8,404 nt of DNA, from positions 1 through 8,404 of the forward strand of contig CAIKDL010000088.1 in assembly GCA_903826185.1 (NCBI GenBank), written 5' to 3'. Within the stretch, counting starts at the first letter, position 1, and each line of letters begins with the position of its first letter. Under the pieces are notes generated by a model. That model had not been told where the DNA came from. It saw only the letters and a list, made by a program, of their open reading frames with translations, and made no database searches. The translations under genes were made by a program, and so were the position numbers. The DNA comes from an uncultured bacterium. Its GTDB lineage: Bacteria; Patescibacteriota; Minisyncoccia; Phycocordibacterales; PALSA-1337. Of this stretch, positions 5,403 to 8,404 are shown in pieces.

Positions 5403-6518
5403 ATGGAAATCACCCTCGTAATCCTCATAATCGTCGCCATCTTGGCAAATATCATCCTGATGTGGGCATTTTTGCGCCGCAAAAATAGTGGTGCTGGCGA
5501 GGGAGGTATATTTGGAACAGATGCGGATGGCGCGGCTAACGGCGGTTCAGGTGACGGCTTGAAGCTCATTCTAGATCAGATCAATGATTTACGTCGCACT
5601 ATGGATACCAAGCTCGGTGACAATTCCAAGGAGATGAGTACAGCTCTGCATCGTCAGTTTAGTGAATCACAGAAGCTCATCAAAGACATCACTAGCGAGC
5701 TTGAACAAGTGAAAGAGACTGGTAAGCAAGTTGTTTCTTTTGCTGATCAGCTGCAAAACCTGCAGGACATCCTGAAAAATCCGAAGCAGCGCGGTATACT
5801 CGGCGAATATTATTTGGAGACTCTTCTGCGTAATGTCATGCCACCAGGAAGTTATGCTATGCAATACGAGATGTCTTCCAAGGATGGTGAAGGCGCGAAA
5901 GTCATCGCTGACGCCGTGGTTTTTGTGAAAGATAAAGTTATCCCGATCGACTCGAAATTCTCGCTCGAAAATTACAATCGCTTAGTCGAAGAGAAAAATC
6001 CGATAGAGCGCGACCGCTTGGAAAAGCTTTTCAAAGCCGATCTCAAGAACCGTATAGATGAGACTTCGAAATATATCCAACCAGAAAATGGCACTATGGA
6101 CTTTGCCTTCATGTTCATCCCGCACGAGGCGATCTATTATGACCTTTTGGTGGCAGAGATCGGTGGTGCCAAGATAAATACCCGCGATCTCATTGAATAT
6201 GCTTTCAAAGACCGCCACGTCCTCATCGTTTCACCGACGTCTTTCTTGGCATTTTTGCAAACGGTTCTGCAGGGTTTGAAGGCGCTCAAGATCGAAGAAA
6301 CAGCTAAGGATATCGTCAAGCGCGTAGGCGAACTCGGCAACCACCTGAAGTCATTCGAGGATTATTATATGAAAATGGGAACGCATCTTGGTACGGTCGT
6401 GAATCAATACAACCAAGCCGGCAAGGAATTCAAGAAGATCGACAAAGATGTGATGCGTATAACTGGGGACAGTCCCGGGCTTGAAGTGCCAGTACTGGAG
6501 AAGCCGGAGAGTGAATAG
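5403..6518 (+). CDS. rmuC: RmuC family DNA recombination protein
   Basis: 371 aa. RmuC proteins are membrane-anchored predicted nucleases; in E. coli, loss raises inversion at short inverted repeats, so the role assigned is limiting aberrant recombination. Order: one N-terminal membrane helix (3-24) followed by basic RRK, a Gly-rich linker (29-52), a coiled coil (53-125), then the RmuC core. Core motifs: RGILGEYYLETLL (130-142), D170 in IADAVV and IDSK (182-185), together matching the D...(D/E)xK pattern of PD-(D/E)XK nucleases; FMFIPHEAIY (236-245); and HVLIVSPTSF (272-281). The C-terminus is helical with a short acidic tail. The coiled coil is shorter than in E. coli RmuC (about 475 aa). 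It follows the coiled-coil gene by 8 bases, without a Shine-Dalgarno. No strong rightward terminator follows; the hairpin at 6564-6606 has its U-run on the leftward side. Confidence 0.93.
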   Translation: MEITLVILIIVAILANIILMWAFLRRKNSGAGEGGIFGTDADGAANGGSGDGLKLILDQINDLRRTMDTKLGDNSKEMSTALHRQFSESQKLIKDITSELEQVKETGKQVVSFADQLQNLQDILKNPKQRGILGEYYLETLLRNVMPPGSYAMQYEMSSKDGEGAKVIADAVVFVKDKVIPIDSKFSLENYNRLVEEKNPIERDRLEKLFKADLKNRIDETSKYIQPENGTMDFAFMFIPHEAIYYDLLVAEIGGAKINTRDLIEYAFKDRHVLIVSPTSFLAFLQTVLQGLKALKIEETAKDIVKRVGELGNHLKSFEDYYMKMGTHLGTVVNQYNQAGKEFKKIDKDVMRITGDSPGLEVPVLEKPESE

Positions 6519-6552
6519 GGGAGTTGAAAGAAGAATAGGAAATCTGAGAGCC

Positions 6553-6606
6553 AACAAAAAAGCCCGCCACTCAACCTTGAGCGCGTAGCTTTTTGGTCGG
6601 TGGCGG
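6553..6606 (-). terminator. Intrinsic terminator of the 87-aa gene
   Basis: Minus strand: CCGCCAC (6600-6606) pairs with GTGGCGG (6564-6570) around a long, partly paired loop, followed directly by GCTTTTTTGTT. It lies 5 bases past the stop codon. It may also slow rightward transcription from rmuC, but there is no U-run in that direction. Confidence 0.75.
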
Positions 6607-6611
6607 ACGTG

Positions 6612-6875
6612 TTACTTGGGTCCGAAATCGGACTTAGCCCGCTGGTCACCATAGGTCGTCTTCAATTGCTCCTGATCTTTGATGAGCTCGTCCCAATTGA
6701 ACGACCGGTGGGCGATGTTCTGGAATTTGACGTAGAACTCGGGCCGATCACCGAACGTGTGTGGTTCCACTGAGCTGACTTTGGCGAGGCCGCCTGTACA
6801 GTCGTCATTTGGTCCGATGTACAACTCTTGGCCGATTTTGGGTGGCGTCAAGGCTTCATTAACGGAGTTTTTCAT
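6612..6875 (-). CDS. Small orphan protein, possible SH3-like beta-barrel (87 aa)
   Basis: Function not recognised. After a short N-terminus the sequence PPKIGQELYIGPNDDCTGG (11-29) then LAKVSSVE (30-37), followed by EFYVKFQNIAHRSFNWDELI (46-65), alternates hydrophobic residues with Gly and turns in the style of a KOW/SH3-like small barrel. The second half (KDQEQLKTTYGDQRAKSDFGPK) is polar and probably helical. There is one Cys (C26) and no membrane segment, so it is likely cytosolic. Gene reality is well supported: TTGACC/TAAACT promoter (6945-6973), Shine-Dalgarno GGAGG 8 bases before the ATG, and a terminator 5 bases after the stop. It is monocistronic, diverges from rplU and converges on rmuC. 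The barrel idea is inference from the pattern only. Confidence 0.78.
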   Translation of the reverse strand: MKNSVNEALTPPKIGQELYIGPNDDCTGGLAKVSSVEPHTFGDRPEFYVKFQNIAHRSFNWDELIKDQEQLKTTYGDQRAKSDFGPK

Positions 6876-6883
6876 TAGTCTTT

Positions 6884-6888
6884 CCTCC
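6884..6888 (-). promoter_or_regulatory. Shine-Dalgarno of the 87-aa gene
   Basis: GGAGG (within GGAGGAAA) on the minus strand, 8 bases before the ATG at 6875. It decides the start. Confidence 0.75.
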
Positions 6889-6944
6889 GGGTTGTTTTAT
6901 GGTTTTGATGAACATTAACAATATAACGAAATCCTGCTTCCCAT

Positions 6945-6973
6945 AGTTTATCATACTATTTCGCAAAGGTCAA
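6945..6973 (-). promoter_or_regulatory. Promoter of the 87-aa gene
   Basis: Minus strand TTGACC (6968-6973, 5/6), a 17-base spacer, TAAACT (6945-6950, 4/6) preceded by TGA as in an extended -10. Predicted start about 6938, leader about 60 bases. Confidence 0.65.
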
Positions 6974-7012
6974 TATACCCAACCCTGAATATGGTTTACA
7001 TAGGAGATGGTC

Positions 7013-7041
7013 TTGCATTGGAACTTATCCTATGCAATAAT
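7013..7041 (+). promoter_or_regulatory. Promoter of rplU, close to the start codon
   Basis: TTGCAT (7013-7018), a 17-base spacer, AATAAT (7036-7041, 5/6). The predicted start at about 7048 is just before the ATG at 7051, so the transcript would be leaderless or nearly so. The boxes lie inside the longer open frame that begins at 6991, which argues against that upstream start. Confidence 0.55.
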
Positions 7042-7050
7042 ACCCCCACT

Positions 7051-7380
7051 ATGGAAACCAAGGAATTTGCCATTATAACGACTGGCGGTAAGCAATACAG
7101 CGTCTCAAAGGGCGATGTTATTACCATTGAGAAGCTTTCTGATACTGCAAAAGAAGGTGACAAGGTTGTCTTTGACAAGGTTTTGCTCGTAGACAATGGC
7201 TTGGACACCACCATCGGCACCCCTTATATTCCTAAAGCTGCCGTGAAGGGAACTATCACTGAGATTGGCCGTGCCAAGAAGGTTTTGGTCGTCAAATACA
7301 AACAGAAGAGCCGTTCTGGTTGGACACGCAATGGCCACCGCCAGCCTTTCTTCAAGGTCAAGATTGACGCGCTGAAATAA
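7051..7380 (+). CDS. rplU: 50S ribosomal protein L21
   Basis: Large-subunit ribosomal protein that binds 23S rRNA. From the ATG at 7051 it is 109 aa, the family's normal size (about 103). Visible: the conserved start FAIITTGGKQYSV (6-18), GDKVVFDKVLLV (36-47), GTPYI (56-60) and the C-terminal signature KYKQKSRSGWTRNGHRQPFFKVKI (82-105) with GHRQP. An in-frame ATG at 6991 would add 20 residues without family similarity (beginning MVYIGDGLALE), and the promoter boxes fall inside that extension, so 7051 is preferred. No Shine-Dalgarno is present. A strong terminator follows at 7424, and rpmA (L27), the usual next gene in bacteria, is not found in the remaining kilobase. The gene therefore appears to be monocistronic. 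Confidence 0.95.
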   Translation: METKEFAIITTGGKQYSVSKGDVITIEKLSDTAKEGDKVVFDKVLLVDNGLDTTIGTPYIPKAAVKGTITEIGRAKKVLVVKYKQKSRSGWTRNGHRQPFFKVKIDALK

Positions 7381-7423
7381 GCGGCTGTCAAATAATCTCG
7401 CACTCAACAAATTTTATAAAATG

Positions 7424-7448
7424 AAAAGCCGCCTAGAAGCGGTTTTTT
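7424..7448 (+). terminator. Intrinsic terminator of rplU
   Basis: AAAAGCCGC (7424-7432) pairs with GCGGTTTT (7439-7447, one G-U) across a 6-base loop, ending in a T6 run (7443-7448). Confidence 0.85.
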
Positions 7449-7460
7449 GGTAAGTTGGTG

Positions 7461-7502
7461 TAAATAAAAAATCCGCTCACAGCAACTGGTGCCGGAGCGG
7501 AT
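7461..7502 (-). terminator. Terminator of the 99-aa gene, with conserved inner hairpin
   Basis: Minus strand: outer stem ATCCGCTC/GAGCGGAT (7495-7502 with 7471-7478), then inner stem CGGCA/TGCTG around loop CCAGT, with one unpaired T on the 3' side, followed by TTTTTATTTA. The inner module (7480-7494) recurs at 7931-7945. One inner pair is G-U only when read from the minus strand, which fits transcription in that direction. Confidence 0.82.
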
Positions 7503-7520
7503 GAGGGATGAACTGGTTGT

Positions 7521-7820
7521 TTATTGAAGTTTCCAGTTTTGGGATGGGATCTTGTACCACTCGATGGATCCGTGGTTCGCTTTTCCTTGTTTGGCGAGCT
7601 TTTGCAACATGGAAAATTCTCCGGTGCATTGGATAGTTCGGCCACGTTTTTGGTCCAGGTGGACATTTCTGACCTTGATTGGCCCACCGCTTCCGAATAT
7701 TTCCATGTTTATGGTATATCCAGGCGCAATGGCTTCCTTGCATGGTAAGCCAACTAACCCGAACTGTATCGAAATATCCCAGCCTCTTTGGCTTCCGCTA
7801 ATAAACACTGTAGTTTTCAT
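7521..7820 (-). CDS. Small orphan protein of unknown function, beta-rich (99 aa)
   Basis: Not recognised. The sequence begins MKTTVFISGSQRGWDISIQF and alternates hydrophobic and polar residues through about residue 66 (PGYTINMEIFGSGGPIKVRN, then TIQCTGEF), suggesting beta strands. A helix-like basic stretch follows (MLQKLAKQGKA, 71-81), then an aromatic tail (IEWYKIPSQNWKLQ). It has two Cys (C27, C65) and no membrane segment or signal peptide. Evidence for a real gene: Shine-Dalgarno AAGGAG 5 bases before the ATG and an intrinsic terminator 18 bases past the stop. A possible -10 (TATACATATAGA on the minus strand, about 7883-7894) has no convincing -35. Two plus-strand frames opposite it (7524-7748 and 7552-7836) lack start signals and are taken as shadows. 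It is the neighbour of another orphan unit with a matching terminator. Confidence 0.72.
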   Translation of the reverse strand: MKTTVFISGSQRGWDISIQFGLVGLPCKEAIAPGYTINMEIFGSGGPIKVRNVHLDQKRGRTIQCTGEFSMLQKLAKQGKANHGSIEWYKIPSQNWKLQ

Positions 7821-7825
7821 GAACG

Positions 7826-7831
7826 CTCCTT
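7826..7831 (-). promoter_or_regulatory. Shine-Dalgarno of the 99-aa gene
   Basis: AAGGAG on the minus strand, 5 bases before the ATG at 7820. Confidence 0.7.
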
Positions 7832-7910
7832 GTTGAGTTTGGAACTTGCCTAAATCTAGCTTGCCATAACTTAGTCGGGATGTCTATATGTATAAGAAAG
7901 CTTTTCATTA

Positions 7911-7953
7911 AATAATAAAAATCCCACCCGCAGCAACTGATGCTGGGGTGGGG
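7911..7953 (-). terminator. Terminator of the 91-aa gene, with conserved inner hairpin
   Basis: Minus strand: outer stem CCCACCC/GGGTGGG (7946-7952 with 7923-7929, plus a G-U pair), inner stem CAGCA/TGCTG around loop TCAGT with one unpaired C on the 3' side, then ATTTTTATTATT. The architecture and inner sequence are nearly the same as at 7461-7502, with a different outer stem. Confidence 0.82.
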
Positions 7954-7975
7954 AATTACTGGGTCGCGGCTGATG

Positions 7976-8251
7976 TCAAAATGTGAGTGTGCCGCAAGCT
8001 TTGGCTGGCAGCTTGCTCACCGGTTCTGACCAGACACGCAACTCGATGACGCGTCCGCATTTTTTGCAGATCTTGTCTTCGGAACAGCGCACGAACGGTT
8101 CCGTGTTCAAGACTCCGCCGAAGCTGCTTCCATACGTCGGGCGACGATTAATGGTGTAGCGGGTGCGGAGGCTAAAACATCCTCCACACATCTTCTTGTA
8201 CAACACGACAAGTGTTGAGATGATCAGCACCAACAGGGCTATTTTAATCAT
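7976..8251 (-). CDS. Small membrane-anchored protein with CxxC pairs (91 aa)
   Basis: Function not recognised. One N-terminal hydrophobic helix (IALLVLIISTLVVLY, 4-18) is followed by KK, so it is probably a signal anchor. The rest carries six Cys: C22 and C25 (CGGC), C56, C62 and C65 (CKKC in the segment CSEDKICKKCGRVIEL) and C86. Two CxxC pairs in a short basic domain suggest a zinc-ribbon-like metal site or a redox-active thiol protein; the spacing of 36 residues between the pairs is compatible with a zinc ribbon. It has Shine-Dalgarno GGAGGG (in AGAGGAGGG) 5 bases before the ATG and its own terminator (7911-7953). It diverges from the IS30-like gene at 8329, with an inverted repeat between them. 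The metal-binding idea is inference. Confidence 0.76.
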   Translation of the reverse strand: MIKIALLVLIISTLVVLYKKMCGGCFSLRTRYTINRRPTYGSSFGGVLNTEPFVRCSEDKICKKCGRVIELRVWSEPVSKLPAKACGTLTF

Positions 8252-8256
8252 TGGGA

Positions 8257-8262
8257 CCCTCC
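8257..8262 (-). promoter_or_regulatory. Shine-Dalgarno of the 91-aa gene
   Basis: GGAGGG on the minus strand, 5 bases before the ATG at 8251; the strongest ribosome binding site in the window. Confidence 0.75.
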
Positions 8263-8285
8263 TCTTCTGGATACCTTTGAAGTAG

Positions 8286-8326
8286 GACAGTAGAATTAAT
8301 ACATTTAGCAGATTAATTTAACTGTC
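8286..8326. repeat. Imperfect 15-bp inverted repeat in a divergent intergenic region
   Basis: GACAGTAGAATTAAT (8286-8300) and the reverse complement of 8312-8326 (GACAGTTAAATTAAT) match at 13 of 15 bases, with an 11-base spacer. There is no T-run after the stem, so it is not a terminator. It lies 2 bases before the ATG of the IS30-like gene and 34 bases from the 91-aa gene. It may be an operator for the divergent promoters or part of the left end of an insertion sequence. Confidence 0.6.
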
Positions 8327-8328
8327 AT

Positions 8329-8404
8329 ATGAAATACAATCATTTGTCGTTTGGGGAGAGGTATGTCATTGAGAAGTTGTACGGTGAAGATTCCGCAATT
8401 AGAG
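8329..8404 (+). CDS. IS30-family transposase-like protein, N-terminus only
   Basis: The 25 codons from the ATG at 8329 to the window edge read MKYNHLSFGERYVIEKLYGE followed by DSAIR. This matches the typical beginning of IS30-family transposases, a Y-x-HL-(S/T)-x-x-ERY-x-IE pattern that opens the N-terminal helix-turn-helix binding the element's ends; the family's DDE catalytic core would lie beyond the window. There is no Shine-Dalgarno. The start is directly preceded by an inverted repeat (8286-8326). If the family call is right, an insertion sequence begins somewhere between 8252 and 8329 and the upstream side is its left end. A different protein with a similar helix-turn-helix cannot be excluded from 25 residues. 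Confidence 0.6.
   Translation, partial: MKYNHLSFGERYVIEKLYGEDSAIR

Noticed and set aside
6991..7050. N-terminal extension of ribosomal protein L21
   Set aside because: No family similarity, and the likely promoter boxes lie inside it.
7524..7836. Two overlapping plus-strand open frames opposite the 99-aa gene
   Set aside because: No promoter or ribosome site; both lie downstream of the rplU terminator and antisense to a gene with a Shine-Dalgarno and terminator. The coding strand here is still less certain than elsewhere.
7471..7953. Integron attC-like sites, because two small gene units carry similar bulged hairpins
   Set aside because: attC sites have conserved ends and variable centres; here the centre is conserved and the ends vary, the GTTRRRY core is not seen, and each hairpin is followed by a T-run as expected for a terminator.
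1..8404. Defence system, CRISPR array, toxin-antitoxin pair or tRNA
   Set aside because: I looked for regular repeats, cloverleaf pairs and known defence motifs and saw none; the small orphan genes are single units rather than pairs.

Overview
The window looks like chromosomal DNA from a small-genome bacterium. The best fit is the Candidate Phyla Radiation (Patescibacteria, probably a Parcubacteria-type lineage), inferred from gene style rather than from a marker gene: tightly packed short genes, a sensor kinase with a seven-helix N-terminal region, RmuC, a YqeY-type protein, ribosomal protein L21 and several small orphan proteins. The standard code works throughout, with TGA acting as stop.

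Left part (1 to about 3240) is AT-rich. A truncated multi-helix membrane protein on the minus strand (1-415) diverges from a four-gene plus-strand operon: coaC (479-1027), coaB (1024-1677), a transglutaminase-like putative cysteine peptidase (1674-2426) and a membrane histidine kinase (2428-4041). The junctions are two 4-base ATGA overlaps and one 1-base gap, so the genes should be co-transcribed and probably translationally coupled. CoaB and CoaC would make 4'-phosphopantetheine from phosphopantothenate and cysteine. Both divergent genes have a TATAAT box so close to the ATG that their mRNAs should be leaderless or nearly so.

The base composition changes abruptly at about 3241, inside the kinase gene, exactly between the last membrane helix and the coiled coil leading into the kinase core. 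Everything to the right is GC-richer. This could be a domain-swap recombination point or an assembly join.

Right part (about 3241-8404) holds ordinary conserved genes: a GatB/YqeY protein (minus), a small coiled-coil protein followed by rmuC (plus), and ribosomal protein L21 (plus, true start 7051). Between them sit four small, unrecognised minus-strand genes (4096-4320, 6612-6875, 7521-7820, 7976-8251). Each is a self-contained unit with a strong Shine-Dalgarno and its own intrinsic terminator; two also have a clear promoter, one with both boxes at consensus. No conserved gene in the window has a recognisable Shine-Dalgarno. Two of the orphan-gene terminators share the same inner hairpin although the genes are unrelated. 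The window ends in the first 25 codons of a plus-strand protein resembling IS30-family transposases, preceded by a 15-bp imperfect inverted repeat.

No rRNA, tRNA, CRISPR array or complete mobile element is visible. No stretch over 300 bases lacks a gene.
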